NCBI GenBank assembly: GCA_016716565.1
Contig: JADJWC010000003.1
Coordinates: forward strand, 186,001-250,000
Length of the DNA stretch: 64,000 bases
Direction of reading: 5' to 3'
Source of the DNA: a bacterium
GTDB lineage: Bacteria > Bacteroidota > Ignavibacteria > Ignavibacteriales > Ignavibacteriaceae
Below, one piece after another: positions 20,252-29,430 of the stretch (its first letter is position 1; every line of letters begins with the position of its first letter). The notes under the pieces were generated by a model. That model did not search any database and was not told the DNA's origin. It saw only the letters and a program-made list of their open reading frames with translations. Made by a program: the position numbers and the translations under genes.

Positions 20252-21595
20252 TTATTTCAGTAAACTCATTTTAATAATTTCTGTCTGATTTCCGGAAATA
20301 AGTCTTGCAAAATAAATTCCTGATGGAAGATCTGATGCATTGAAAGTTACTTTATAAGTTCCGGCATTTTTTTCTTCATTAATAAGTGTTGATATTTCCT
20401 GACCAATTCCATTAAAAATTTTTAAGCTTACGAATCCGGATTTCTCAATTGTGAATTTTATCTGAGTGGATGGATTAAATGGATTCGGATAATTTTGTTC
20501 GAGGGAAAAACCGGAAACATCAGTATTTTCGTTTTCAATAACAGTTGTAGAAGGAATAAACTTAAAGATATAAAGCCCTGTGGACATATCGGATATTAAA
20601 ATATTACCGGAAGGTAAATAAGGATATGCACCCCAGGCACCGTTGTAGGTCCCGCCGCTCGAGCTCGGATAAGTATCGTATTGGCCGGCAAACACCGGGT
20701 TCTCTGGATCAGAAATATCCAGAACTACATATCCATCTTTATAATAAGCTATATGAGCATAATCGCCAAGTATGAATAAATTATGCACTGGAGAATTTCC
20801 AGTCATCTGCCAACCGGTAACGACCAAATCCCAAGATGATCTGTCTTGTAAATCCCAAACAGTAATATCTCTGGTGTTGAATTCTTCGCAGGCAATAAAA
20901 TATCTCTTATCTTCAGTCAACCAGCCGCTGTGAGCATAGATTCCCGGAAGTACAGAACTCTGATTAATCAGTTGTGGATTTGATTTATTTGTCACATTCA
21001 CAAGCTCATAAGTATCAGCCGAAGAGACATAAGCAGTATCATTCCAAACGTAAACATCATGCACATATCCGCTGGCAGAATAATAAGCTGATTGAACAGG
21101 ATTGATTGGATCTGACAGGTCAAGTATATGCATTCCTCCCTGACTGGTTCCAACTACATAAGCAAAACCATCAGCAATATAAAGATTATGCGCCGAGTTG
21201 AATGTTTGGTTATAAGTGTTTACAAGAAATGCAGTATCGGGAAGTTGTGATAAATCTATTATTTGAAGACCCGAGCCATTACCGTTGCCTTCACTTGTAA
21301 CATATAAATAATGAGAATGAGTTTTAAAATCTCTCCATTCATAGGGAGGCGCAGTTGGCCCTTGAATCTGGATAATTTCTTCCGGATTAGCCGGATCCGT
21401 TACATCGATAATTGAAGTTCCACCAGTCATCCCAATAAATGCATACTCTCTGCCGTTTTCTTCATATCCCCAAACATCTGTGTAGGCAGTACCAGGGTAT
21501 GGATTAATTGAACCCAGCAAATTAATATTTTGTCCAAGCAAAATAGGCGAAGTAAGCAATAGTATACTGCATACTGAAGCAGAAAATTTTGTCAT
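20252..21595 (-). CDS. Choice-of-anchor-B family protein with T9SS sorting tail
   Basis: 447 aa, clear tandem paralogue of the preceding gene: same order of blocks (NLLGSINPYPGTAYTDVWGY, GGTSIIDVTDPANPEEIIQI, GLQIIDLSQLPDTAFLVNTY, HSGWLTEDKRYFIACEEFNT, VVLDISDPENPVFAGQYDTY, LISDMSTGLYIFKF). It has a signal peptide (SILLLTSPILLGQ) and an intact sorting tail, FSLEQNYPNPFNPSTQIKFT, ending in EIIKMSLLK. The tail directs export across the outer membrane by the type IX system and anchoring or release. Only 20 nt separate it from the paralogue, consistent with a local duplication. It lacks the extra fibronectin-like stretch the paralogue has before its tail. Confidence 0.85.
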   Translation of the reverse strand: MTKFSASVCSILLLTSPILLGQNINLLGSINPYPGTAYTDVWGYEENGREYAFIGMTGGTSIIDVTDPANPEEIIQIQGPTAPPYEWRDFKTHSHYLYVTSEGNGNGSGLQIIDLSQLPDTAFLVNTYNQTFNSAHNLYIADGFAYVVGTSQGGMHILDLSDPINPVQSAYYSASGYVHDVYVWNDTAYVSSADTYELVNVTNKSNPQLINQSSVLPGIYAHSGWLTEDKRYFIACEEFNTRDITVWDLQDRSSWDLVVTGWQMTGNSPVHNLFILGDYAHIAYYKDGYVVLDISDPENPVFAGQYDTYPSSSGGTYNGAWGAYPYLPSGNILISDMSTGLYIFKFIPSTTVIENENTDVSGFSLEQNYPNPFNPSTQIKFTIEKSGFVSLKIFNGIGQEISTLINEEKNAGTYKVTFNASDLPSGIYFARLISGNQTEIIKMSLLK

Positions 21596-21605
21596 TATTT
21601 TTTTA

Positions 21606-23720
21606 TTATTTAAGAAACAGAACTTTAATAGCTTCTGAATTTATGTCAGAAGAAGCAAGTATGAAGTAAACTCCTGAAGGCAAAATTACTCCAGCGTTAT
21701 TATCTCCATACCAGTAAAAGGAGTTTGTACCGGCGGGCATATAGTCATTATGCAAAGACTTTACTTTTTCTCCGAGCGAATTGAAAATATCAATCGTCGT
21801 GAATTGTGCTTCCTTAGTAAATATTCTGATCTGTGTACCTGGATTAAAGGGATTAGGAAATGCTTCGAGCTTATAATTGCTAACTGGCTCTAATCCCCAC
21901 TCCGCAATATTTGTTATTTCAGAATTGATGTAAAAATATAGACCACCTTTAACATTTCCAAGGAATAAATCATAATCAGTATCATTATCAATGTCTACGA
22001 AATTTGGAAAGGTGTATCCGCCAAAATTGTCTTGTATGAATCTGTTTGTTATGAGATTCCAGATTGGTGTTAGATTGTTCCCATCATTTTGAAAGTAAAA
22101 CAACTCACCGTTTCTGCTACCGGAAAACAGATCAAAATTTCCGTCTTTATTAAAGTCAAATAAATAGGGTGTACTATTATCACCAACATCAACTCCGGCA
22201 AAGTAACCTGTATTCAAAGTGAATTCTTGTATGAATACATTTCCTGTATTCTCATAAAAAGTAAATCTGCCATTGAATCCACCTAAGACAAGATCAAGAT
22301 CTGAATCGGAATCAATATCGATTAAAAAAGGAACTGAACTCGAACCAACATCGATGCTATCCCCGTTACTATTTCTTAACAAAATACTGTTTAAGAAAAT
22401 TGGCGAACTTGGTGAACCAGTATTTGTGTATAGATCGATTGTGCCGTTAAGTTTTCCAACGAGAAGATCCAAATCTCCATCGTTGTCAATATCGCCAAAC
22501 TCCGGAGAGACGCTCAAGTCTCCGGTAATATTGAAAAAAGCTGAATCATTATAATAATATGCTGGATTATTTTTCGATCCGGTGTTTTCAAGAAAGTGAA
22601 TCGAACCAATTGGATTATTGAGTGATCCAATGAACATATCAAGATCTCCGTCATTGTCAATATCAGCAAAAACCGGTGCACTGTTGTTGCCAACATCGAG
22701 AGTTTTGAGATAGTCTTTAGTCCTTAAAATATGATTGGCTGTTTGAGAGTTGCCAACATTTTCGTAAAACATTAATGACTGAGGAACGGTTGGATCATAA
22801 AGAACTGACACGAATAAATCATAATCGCCATCGCTATCTATGTCACAAAACCTTGGCATATTAAAGCCGCTTGTGTTCACACTGTCTGAATTTACAGGAT
22901 ATATATCGGAGATTCTCTGCATATCAGGTGATGCCGGTGTACCCTGGTTTTCAATCATATAAAGGCTGTTACTGAAGAAATCTCCCCAAAAGAGATCAAG
23001 ATCACTGTCAGCATCAATATCTATAAAATCCAGTGAACTGGCTCCATGTAAAGGATTATCAGCTATTGTTCCGACGATGTAAAGATCTTGCCATTCATTC
23101 GTGATAAATTTAAAACTAAAACTACCAGACGTTCCAACATTTTCATAGAATTTAACAGTACCGGCAGAATTACCACTAAAAAAATCATAGTCGCCATCAT
23201 TATCAATATCTGCAAAGAGAGCATTGCTCGCAAATTCACTGTATATTGGCTCACCATCGAAATCGCGGACAGTATCCTTCGCAAGCACGAAAAGCGGGGA
23301 AGTCATGCTGCCATCATTTCTATAAAATGAAATCAGGTCATTATTACTCGTGAAATAATCAAGATCGTTGTCATTATCAATATCAACAAAGAAAAACCAA
23401 TTGGAAAAAAATAATCCTGAGGGATTAGTAAGTGAGTATTCAAAATTCGGGTTAAATCGTGTGCCGGTGTTTTCAAACCAGCCATAAGTCTTGTCACTAT
23501 CCAGGTAAAAAATATCAAGGTCTTCGTCGTTATCTATATCCACAAATTGATGTTCGAGGTTATTGTGTCCGCCGCTGAAAATATTGGGTATCAATCCATC
23601 CGCATCGCTTAAAGGAATTGTATTCAACTCTCTTTGAAATGGTTGCGGAGAAATAATTGATGTAAAAGGAAAAAGAAATAGAATGGTAACTATTCTGAGT
23701 ATTTTATTTCGTAAAGACAA
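21606..23720 (-). CDS. FG-GAP/VCBS-repeat protein with T9SS sorting tail
   Basis: 704 aa. After a hydrophobic signal (ILRIVTILFLFPFTSIISPQ) there are about ten repeats containing the Ca-binding DIDNDGDxDxF motif (for example FVDIDNDEDLDIFYLDSD, FADIDNDGDYDFFSGNSAG, FGDIDNDGDLDLLVGKLNG, FVDIDNDTDYDLFLGNVKGG), which builds an integrin-like propeller. The C-terminus YKLEAFPNPFNPGTQIRIF ends in IKVLFLK, the sorting tail. It is likely secreted and calcium-stabilised. Its first 31 nt overlap the end of rsmD in another frame. It lies upstream of the two choice-of-anchor-B genes and may be transcribed with them. Confidence 0.85.
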   Translation of the reverse strand: MSLRNKILRIVTILFLFPFTSIISPQPFQRELNTIPLSDADGLIPNIFSGGHNNLEHQFVDIDNDEDLDIFYLDSDKTYGWFENTGTRFNPNFEYSLTNPSGLFFSNWFFFVDIDNDNDLDYFTSNNDLISFYRNDGSMTSPLFVLAKDTVRDFDGEPIYSEFASNALFADIDNDGDYDFFSGNSAGTVKFYENVGTSGSFSFKFITNEWQDLYIVGTIADNPLHGASSLDFIDIDADSDLDLFWGDFFSNSLYMIENQGTPASPDMQRISDIYPVNSDSVNTSGFNMPRFCDIDSDGDYDLFVSVLYDPTVPQSLMFYENVGNSQTANHILRTKDYLKTLDVGNNSAPVFADIDNDGDLDMFIGSLNNPIGSIHFLENTGSKNNPAYYYNDSAFFNITGDLSVSPEFGDIDNDGDLDLLVGKLNGTIDLYTNTGSPSSPIFLNSILLRNSNGDSIDVGSSSVPFLIDIDSDSDLDLVLGGFNGRFTFYENTGNVFIQEFTLNTGYFAGVDVGDNSTPYLFDFNKDGNFDLFSGSRNGELFYFQNDGNNLTPIWNLITNRFIQDNFGGYTFPNFVDIDNDTDYDLFLGNVKGGLYFYINSEITNIAEWGLEPVSNYKLEAFPNPFNPGTQIRIFTKEAQFTTIDIFNSLGEKVKSLHNDYMPAGTNSFYWYGDNNAGVILPSGVYFILASSDINSEAIKVLFLK

Positions 23721-24247
23721 GTATCTCCAATTATTTTGAAAGGTTCAATTCCAAGATTGTCAATATCCTTTTGTTTAGTTTGAATTGATCTTTCTATGAT
23801 CATAAAACAATTGGTGCGAAGGTATTTATTCTTTAAAATATTTCCAACGACAATATAAATATCATCTTTGAAAAAAGGCGGATCGGCAAGGATTAAATCA
23901 TATTCAGTAGCAGGATTCATGGAAGAAAATTTTATAGCAGGCATTTTAAATATTTTGCATCTTTCTCCGGCTTGAAGCGTTTGGATGTTCTCTTCAAGAT
24001 TACGATAGATCACCGCATTCTTTTCAACGAAATGAACCTCATCGGCACCTCGGCTCAAACACTCGAATCCAAGTGCACCGGAACCAGCATAAAGATCGAG
24101 AACTTTTATTCCTTCAAAAGAAATTTTATTAATGAGAATGTTGAAAATTGTCTCCCGCACTCGTTCGGTAGTTGGTCTGACGAGATCGGATTTGGGAACA
24201 TTGATATATCTTCCTTTAAGTTCTCCGGATGTTATTCTTAATCGCAT
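23690..24247 (-). CDS. rsmD: 16S rRNA (guanine-966-N2)-methyltransferase
   Basis: 185 aa from the ATG at 24247. The RsmD start MRLRITSGELKGRYINVPKS is followed by RPTTERVRETIFNIL, motif I VLDLYAGSGALGFECLSRGA, and the N-methyltransferase NPPY-type motif as DLILADPPFF (about residue 120). Ordering and length are normal. An in-frame ten-codon extension upstream is not expected. It is often adjacent to coaD in bacteria, but here coaD is about 9 kb away. Overlap with the following FG-GAP gene is 31 nt. Confidence 0.93.
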   Translation of the reverse strand: MRLRITSGELKGRYINVPKSDLVRPTTERVRETIFNILINKISFEGIKVLDLYAGSGALGFECLSRGADEVHFVEKNAVIYRNLEENIQTLQAGERCKIFKMPAIKFSSMNPATEYDLILADPPFFKDDIYIVVGNILKNKYLRTNCFMIIERSIQTKQKDIDNLGIEPFKIIGDTCLYEIKYSE

Positions 24248-24254
24248 TTTACTT

Positions 24255-25177
24255 TTAATTAAAACGTAAAGCAGCACCGGCTGCAGGTGTAAATGAACTA
24301 AAATAATCTATAGGTATTTCATGAGATTCATAATTTTCTTTAAATCGAACAAAGTCAAAAGGGTTGAAGACATCAAATTTTATTTTAAGTTCCTGTTCCA
24401 TCTGCTCCAAGGAATCGGACCCGAAGTCTTCGCCTGCAATCCATGCATTTACCGGAGGCTGATTAAATACTTTGCTGAATCGATCCATCCTGAGTTCATT
24501 CAGTACTGAGCTGATCACTTCTCCATTATGCTTATTAAATACTTTTACGAAGGCTGGTTTTGATAAATTGTTTACAAATAGTGTCATTGAGCTCCTCGAA
24601 TTGAAAATATTAATGCTCATTGACCTGTTCGTTTCATTCATCACTGCATTTAGGAAACTATTAGCACTGATTGCGCATTATCAACCAGTCTCGGCTGAAG
24701 ATTATTTATTGAGCAGAAATTTTTTAATAAGATTAAGTACTTTTTAGGAAGAGCAACCACGAGAGCATTATTTTTTCCGGGTAAAAATTTATTATCAAGC
24801 TCATAAAATTTCATTGCAAGATCATCAACAGGAATGAAAGGGAATAGTTGCGAAATTTCCCAGTTAAACTCTTCCCGGATTTCCTTCTGTGTCAAATTAG
24901 CATCATATGGAAGCTGGATTGTGTAGAATAGTTCAGATGGAAGTGTAAAAGAAACCAGATTGCTTTTAAAATTGCATCTGATTTTAATCTCATCGAAAGC
25001 ATTCTGGAGCTGAGGAAGGATGATATCTTCAACTGGTTCATCAAAATTAATTGATGGACTTAAAAAAGTTTGCCCAATGTTACTTATAAAAATCTGGTTT
25101 GATATTTTTTCCAGCTCTATAAATTGCAACCGCGAAGCTGTTACGTTTACAACGGCGTAGCTCTGGAAAACATCCAT
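24255..25177 (-). CDS. PilM-like (actin-fold) protein, one frameshift as read
   Basis: Two adjacent frames form one protein. The first (24650-25177) has IELEKISNQIFISNIGQTFL, FTLPSELFYTIQLPYD, ALVVALPKKYLILLKNFC and LQPRLVDNAQS; the second (24255-24644) begins NETNRSMSINIFNSRSSMTL and ends YFSSFTPAAGAALRFN. This matches the order of actin-like PilM proteins (VDxxxxALxNAxE, then INIGxxxTxLxI, and AxGLALR at the end). One missing base near 24669 separates them; joining gives NSFLNAVMNETNRS and about 307 aa. PilM acts with PilN/O at the inner membrane in pilus or secretion systems; none of these follow here. Assignment is by pattern. Confidence 0.55.
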
Positions 25178-25187
25178 TTATCCGGGA

Positions 25188-25751
25188 TTACTCCCAGGAG
25201 GAAGTATTTTTCAAAGCGTCATTATAGAGATCACCAACCGTTCCATACCCATCAGGATCTTCGAGAAAATATTTTGTTCCAAGCACACGCGTGGTATCAA
25301 TCTTCACTACAACACCACGACGGTTTATGGTTGTATCAATAGACATGGAGGTATCTATCTGAATGATATATGGCTGGAATGATTTAGGGGAAAGTTTTAA
25401 GCTTTCCGGAGTAAACTCACCATGTGCTAGCGGTTTAAATGGATTTGAAGGTTTCATCGTTAATGAATCGAAGCCATTCATTACACTATCTACAAACTTA
25501 TCTTCCCGGATGAACTGCACCAGCATATCGAGGTTATCTGTATAATTCCCGAATTTCTTTTGAAACAATATTTGTGCTGCTTTGATATTATTCATTCTAA
25601 GTCTTGATTCAGTCCGGTAGAACTTCTCTTGCTCAACAGCATCTTTTGGATCAATAATTGCAACTTTAATCAACAAAATAGTCAATATTGCGATAACAAG
25701 GTAGAGAACTGCGTGTATATACCAGGGATCGCTAGCTTGGGATTTCATCAT
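25188..25751 (-). CDS. Single-pass membrane protein with pseudopilin-like segment
   Basis: 187 aa. One N-terminal membrane helix (IHAVLYLVIAILTILLIKVA, about 13-32) then RMNNIKAAQILFQKKFGNYT DNLDMLV, which resembles the helix and loop of type II secretion major pseudopilins (tyrosine, glycine and 'NLDxLV'), without a prepilin cleavage site. The rest is soluble: KPSNPFKPLAHGEF and YFLEDPDGYGTVGDLYNDAL. It lies between the PilM-like gene and comEA with 10-27 nt gaps, so an envelope-assembly or DNA-uptake role is likely. Function unknown. Confidence 0.6.
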   Translation of the reverse strand: MMKSQASDPWYIHAVLYLVIAILTILLIKVAIIDPKDAVEQEKFYRTESRLRMNNIKAAQILFQKKFGNYTDNLDMLVQFIREDKFVDSVMNGFDSLTMKPSNPFKPLAHGEFTPESLKLSPKSFQPYIIQIDTSMSIDTTINRRGVVVKIDTTRVLGTKYFLEDPDGYGTVGDLYNDALKNTSSWE

Positions 25752-25778
25752 TCCTCCGGGAAAAAATTTTTTGTTTGC

Positions 25779-26275
25779 CTACTCAATATATAAAAACTTT
25801 TTAATTTTGTTAAACTTCACTTCGCCTATTCCTTTAACATCCATAAGCTCATCTAACCTCTTAAAGCCTTTTCTTTCATCTCTTAGCTGAATGATTTTTT
25901 CAGCAGTTTTTTCACCAATACCGGGAAGTTTAACTAAATCATTTATTCCAGCTTTATTAAGATTTATGCTCTTTTCTGTTAAGGATGATATATCTTTCTT
26001 AGTATATGCGAAAGTATCTGAGAGTTCCAGCACCCGTTTTTTAATTTCAAGGTCGCTGATTAATAGCGAATCTTCCGGATCTATCTCGGGATTCAAATTC
26101 GAGTAATAGTAAAATAAACTGTCCTGCTTTGTATAGTCAAAATATTCCGTATCGTTATCACTTTGTTTGAAAAATTCTACATAAATGAAACCCAACAAAA
26201 ATAATCCTGCAAGAAAGAGGATTACTGATATTTCTGTTTGAGTAAAACCAATTTTTTAGATAATTTTTCAAACAT
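25779..26275 (-). CDS. ComEA-like helix-hairpin-helix protein, one frameshift as read
   Basis: DNA-binding competence-type protein. The C-terminal half (about 95-160) has two HhH motifs: INLNKAGINDLVKLPGIGEK and FKRLDELMDVKGIGEVKFNK. The N-terminal membrane helix is in another frame: MFEKLSKK at 26275 and, after one more T in the run at 26252-26257, IGFTQTEISVILFLAGLFLL running into GFIYVEFF. Read literally, only a TTG at 26198 would start it and the membrane anchor would be lost. Joined length is about 165 aa. It heads the comEA / pseudopilin-like / PilM-like group. Confidence 0.75.
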
Positions 26276-26354
26276 TGATCAAATGAAGACATAATACCAT
26301 TAAAAACCAACAACTAAATTAATTCCAATTTATTCGATCATTCTCTTCGAACAG

Positions 26355-27503
26355 TTACAATCCGAATTTGCTGAAGAAATTTTTCTTTTCATCTTCAGAT
26401 GAAGTTTTGATATTCGGCATTTCAGAAAGCTGTTTGATTAATTCTTTTTCTTTTGAATTCAGCTTTTGGGGAATTGCAACATTAATCCTCACGATCTGAT
26501 CTCCGCTGCCGGAGTAATTAAGATGTCGTATTCCTTTTCCTTTCATCTTTAATAATTTTCCGGGTTGAGTTCCTTGTTCAATTTTTAACATCGACTTTCC
26601 GGTGAGTGTAGGAACTTCTACTTCTGCTCCGAGCGCTGCCTGTGGAAATGAAAGAAACAAGTTATAAATGATGTCATTTTTTTCACGAATAAAATGTTCG
26701 TGTGGCAATTCCTGGAATACAACAATTATATCGCCGGGCTGACCTCCGCGTTTTCCTGCATTACCTTCACCTCGCATCGTCATATAATTACTATCTTCAA
26801 CACCTGCAGGTACATCAATCTTTAAAGTTGATTCATCAGTTACTCTTCCATCGCCGGAACAGGTTCTGCAGGGAGAATCAACAACCTGTCCTTCGCCACT
26901 GCAGTTATTGCAAGTTGTTATGTTTACGAATTGTCCGAACACTGATCTCGAAACACTTTTTATTTCACCGGTTCCATTGCAAGCAGGACAAGTTTTTAAT
27001 GACGTACCAGCCTGGGCACCTGTTCCGTTACAATCATTACATTTTACCTGTTTCCTGATTTTTATTTTTTTTGATGTGCCGGTTGCAATTTCCTCGAGTG
27101 TAAGTTTCAGTGTAACACGTAAATCAGAGCCAGGTGTTCCGGCACCGCGACGACGTGATCTGCCTCGCTGAGTTCCACCAAAAAATTCATCGAATATTGA
27201 TGAGCCGCCGAAGATATCAGAAAAATGCGAAAAGATATCGTTGACGTTAGAGAATCCCTCAGCACCAAAACCGCTGCCTCTTACTCCTTCGTGACCAAAC
27301 CTGTCATAATTATTTCTTTTATCATCGTGGCTGAGTATCTCGTATGCTTCTGCTGCTTCTTTAAATTTATCTTCGGCAGATTTATCACCCGGATTTCTGT
27401 CGGGATGATACTGCATTGCAAGTTTACGGTAAGCTTTCTTTATTTCTTCTTTCGTGGCATTTCTTGTAACACCAAGAACTTCGTAATAATCTCTCCTAGT
27501 CAT
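26355..27503 (-). CDS. dnaJ: Co-chaperone DnaJ
   Basis: Hsp40 that delivers clients to DnaK and stimulates its ATPase. It is 382 aa: J-domain at 1-70 ([23 protein letters not shown] motif in YHPDRNPG), a Gly/Phe-rich region (about 75-130), four CxxCxGxG zinc-finger repeats ([37 protein letters not shown]) at about 155-230, and the client-binding C-terminal domain. Length and order are normal for a type I DnaJ. The third gene of hrcA-grpE-dnaJ; 5 nt from grpE. No dnaK is adjacent. Confidence 0.97.
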   Translation of the reverse strand: MTRRDYYEVLGVTRNATKEEIKKAYRKLAMQYHPDRNPGDKSAEDKFKEAAEAYEILSHDDKRNNYDRFGHEGVRGSGFGAEGFSNVNDIFSHFSDIFGGSSIFDEFFGGTQRGRSRRRGAGTPGSDLRVTLKLTLEEIATGTSKKIKIRKQVKCNDCNGTGAQAGTSLKTCPACNGTGEIKSVSRSVFGQFVNITTCNNCSGEGQVVDSPCRTCSGDGRVTDESTLKIDVPAGVEDSNYMTMRGEGNAGKRGGQPGDIIVVFQELPHEHFIREKNDIIYNLFLSFPQAALGAEVEVPTLTGKSMLKIEQGTQPGKLLKMKGKGIRHLNYSGSGDQIVRINVAIPQKLNSKEKELIKQLSEMPNIKTSSEDEKKNFFSKFGL

Positions 27504-27508
27504 TTAAA

Positions 27509-28141
27509 TTAATTCTCTTTCTCTGTAGATGATTCGGAAGAACCTTCATTCGATATCTGACTATCATCTGTTGATTCTTCACTGACGATTACTTTTGCAT
27601 GCCTTATTACTTTATCTCGATACAAATAGCCAGATTCAACTTCCTCCAGTACTGTGTGCGGAGGAACAGAATCGTCCTTTCTCTGCATTAATGCATCATG
27701 ATAATCAACGTTGAATGGTTCGCCTTTAGTCTGCATTTTTTTCACTCCCTGTTCATTCAGAAGTTTCAGGAGTTTTTCATAAACTAATTTGATTCCATCC
27801 TTCACTGATTTATTATTATCGATATCATCGATATGTTCCATCGACCGTTCAAAATCATCAACCACTGGAAGCAGTTTGATGATGAAAGATTCCGCAGCAT
27901 AATTAATCAGATTAAACTGATCGTTTTCAGTTCTTCGTTTATAATTTTCAAACTCGGCAGCTTTCCTTAAAAACTTATCGTTCCATTCTTTTACTCGTGC
28001 TTCAAGCTCTGCAATTTTTGCATCGGACTTTTCTGATTGTGCCGGTTCTTCAGATCCTTGTTGTAAAGTATCTTCTGATTTTATTTCTTCCTGTTCGATA
28101 TTTTGTTCTTCGTGGTTTTTATCTTTTTTATGTTTGTTCAT
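27509..28141 (-). CDS. grpE: Nucleotide exchange factor GrpE
   Basis: Nucleotide exchange factor for DnaK. It is 210 aa: a long charged, Glu/Lys-rich N-terminal tail (1-50), a coiled-coil (IAELEARVKEWNDKFLRKAA EFENYKRR), then the beta-wing domain with GVKKMQTKGEPFNVDYHDAL and the C-terminal signature VLEEVESGYLYRDKVIRHAK. The extra acidic C-terminal tail (EESTDDSQISNEGSSESSTE) is somewhat long. It lies between hrcA and dnaJ. Confidence 0.95.
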   Translation of the reverse strand: MNKHKKDKNHEEQNIEQEEIKSEDTLQQGSEEPAQSEKSDAKIAELEARVKEWNDKFLRKAAEFENYKRRTENDQFNLINYAAESFIIKLLPVVDDFERSMEHIDDIDNNKSVKDGIKLVYEKLLKLLNEQGVKKMQTKGEPFNVDYHDALMQRKDDSVPPHTVLEEVESGYLYRDKVIRHAKVIVSEESTDDSQISNEGSSESSTEKEN

Positions 28142-28163
28142 AATTCATCTACTCCTGTTTTAA

Positions 28164-29207
28164 TTAACGTGATTTTAAATGTTCGGATAAAACTTTTGCG
28201 AGATAATCTACAATTGCAACTATGCGGGAGTACTCCATCCTCTTCGGACCAATAATTCCGAGCGTTCCGCTTGTTTCACCGAATTTATATTCTTTACTAA
28301 CGAAACTATACTCCTGAAGTTTTTTATCAATAAGCTCACTGCCTATTGAAATTGAAACTTCTTCTTTTTTTGATCCGGAAGATTTATCCATTATGTGGAT
28401 TATTACATCTTTATCTTCTATTAGTTCAATTATACTCTGGAAATTTTCCGGATTTTCAAACTCAGGCTGTTGAATAACATTCTTAGCTCCGGTTACAATC
28501 AGACGATCAGTACGTACTTCGTCTCTGAATAGTTTATCAACCGAATCAACAAAAAGCCTGATTATTGGTTTCTGATCATCTTCAATATCAATGAATCTTT
28601 CCTTGAAAGTATTTCTGATTTCTGAAAGACTTAAACCTGACAATTTTTCATTCAACAGAAGTTGCACAGATTCTATATGAGTTTCTTTCATTTCTGTATC
28701 GAGCTCCATGGTGATAGTTTTTACGAGTCCGGATTTTATACTAATCACCACCAGAATTCTTGTTGAAGTTAAAGTTATTATTTGGATCTTCTCAAGTATG
28801 CCAGATTCAAGATTAGGATAAGTTACACAGGCGATTTGTTTAGTAATTGAGCTGAGCAATTTGGAAGTGACCCGAACCAGGTCATCAGTTTCGTCAAGTA
28901 TTTGACCAAAACTGTTTTCAGTCATACTTCTTTCTTTGGTATTTATCCTGTCCACGTCCATAAGTGAATCGACATAATACCGATAACCTTTATCAGTCGG
29001 CACGCGTCCGGCAGATGTATGTGGATGATTAATATATCCTGAATCTTCCAGATCAGACATTACATTCCTTACCGTAGCCGGTGAAAAACCGATATCATAC
29101 TTTTTTGTGATATTTCTTGAACCGACCGGTGTTGCAGTTAAAATAAACTGCTGCACGATCGATCGAAGTATCGCTTTTTCTCTTTGATTTAATTCTTCCG
29201 TTTCCAT
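28164..29207 (-). CDS. hrcA: Heat-inducible transcription repressor HrcA
   Basis: Repressor of chaperone operons through CIRCE sites, needing GroEL for activity. It is 347 aa from the ATG at 29207 (METEELNQREKAILRSIVQQ). It has the winged helix with TPVGSRNITKKYDIGFSPAT VRNVMSDLE and YINHPHTSAGRVPTDKGYRY Y, the HrcA signature, then the GAF-like and dimerisation regions. A 29-codon in-frame extension upstream is atypical. First gene of hrcA-grpE-dnaJ. I looked for a CIRCE inverted repeat upstream and did not find a convincing one. Confidence 0.95.
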   Translation of the reverse strand: METEELNQREKAILRSIVQQFILTATPVGSRNITKKYDIGFSPATVRNVMSDLEDSGYINHPHTSAGRVPTDKGYRYYVDSLMDVDRINTKERSMTENSFGQILDETDDLVRVTSKLLSSITKQIACVTYPNLESGILEKIQIITLTSTRILVVISIKSGLVKTITMELDTEMKETHIESVQLLLNEKLSGLSLSEIRNTFKERFIDIEDDQKPIIRLFVDSVDKLFRDEVRTDRLIVTGAKNVIQQPEFENPENFQSIIELIEDKDVIIHIMDKSSGSKKEEVSISIGSELIDKKLQEYSFVSKEYKFGETSGTLGIIGPKRMEYSRIVAIVDYLAKVLSEHLKSR

Positions 29208-29355
29208 TTTTAGTATTTGTCTGGTATAAAATCGAGGCGCAAATATATCAAATTTAAGCAAAATTTTGCAGGCATAGGATGAGTTTGTACTCAATCGGTC
29301 ACAATTAAAACATTATTTCAGAATAGAAAATATTCAGCATCTCAAAAGCTATTGC

Positions 29356-29387
29356 TTTGAATAAGATGGCTTATCTGCTTAATTTTC
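29356..29387 (+). promoter_or_regulatory. Possible Bacteroidota-type promoter of purM
   Basis: TTTG (29356-29359), a 20-nt spacer, then TAATTTTC (29380-29387), one mismatch from TAnnTTTG. It lies 43 nt before the purM start. Confidence 0.35.
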
Positions 29388-29430
29388 AACGGGAAAATTC
29401 ATTTTAATTTTTGATTGAAGGGAATCCAAC

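Noticed and set aside
29208..29320. CIRCE operator upstream of hrcA
   Set aside because: A short dyad GAGT-TTGT-ACTC is present but it does not match TTAGCACTC-N9-GAGTGCTAA in sequence or spacing.
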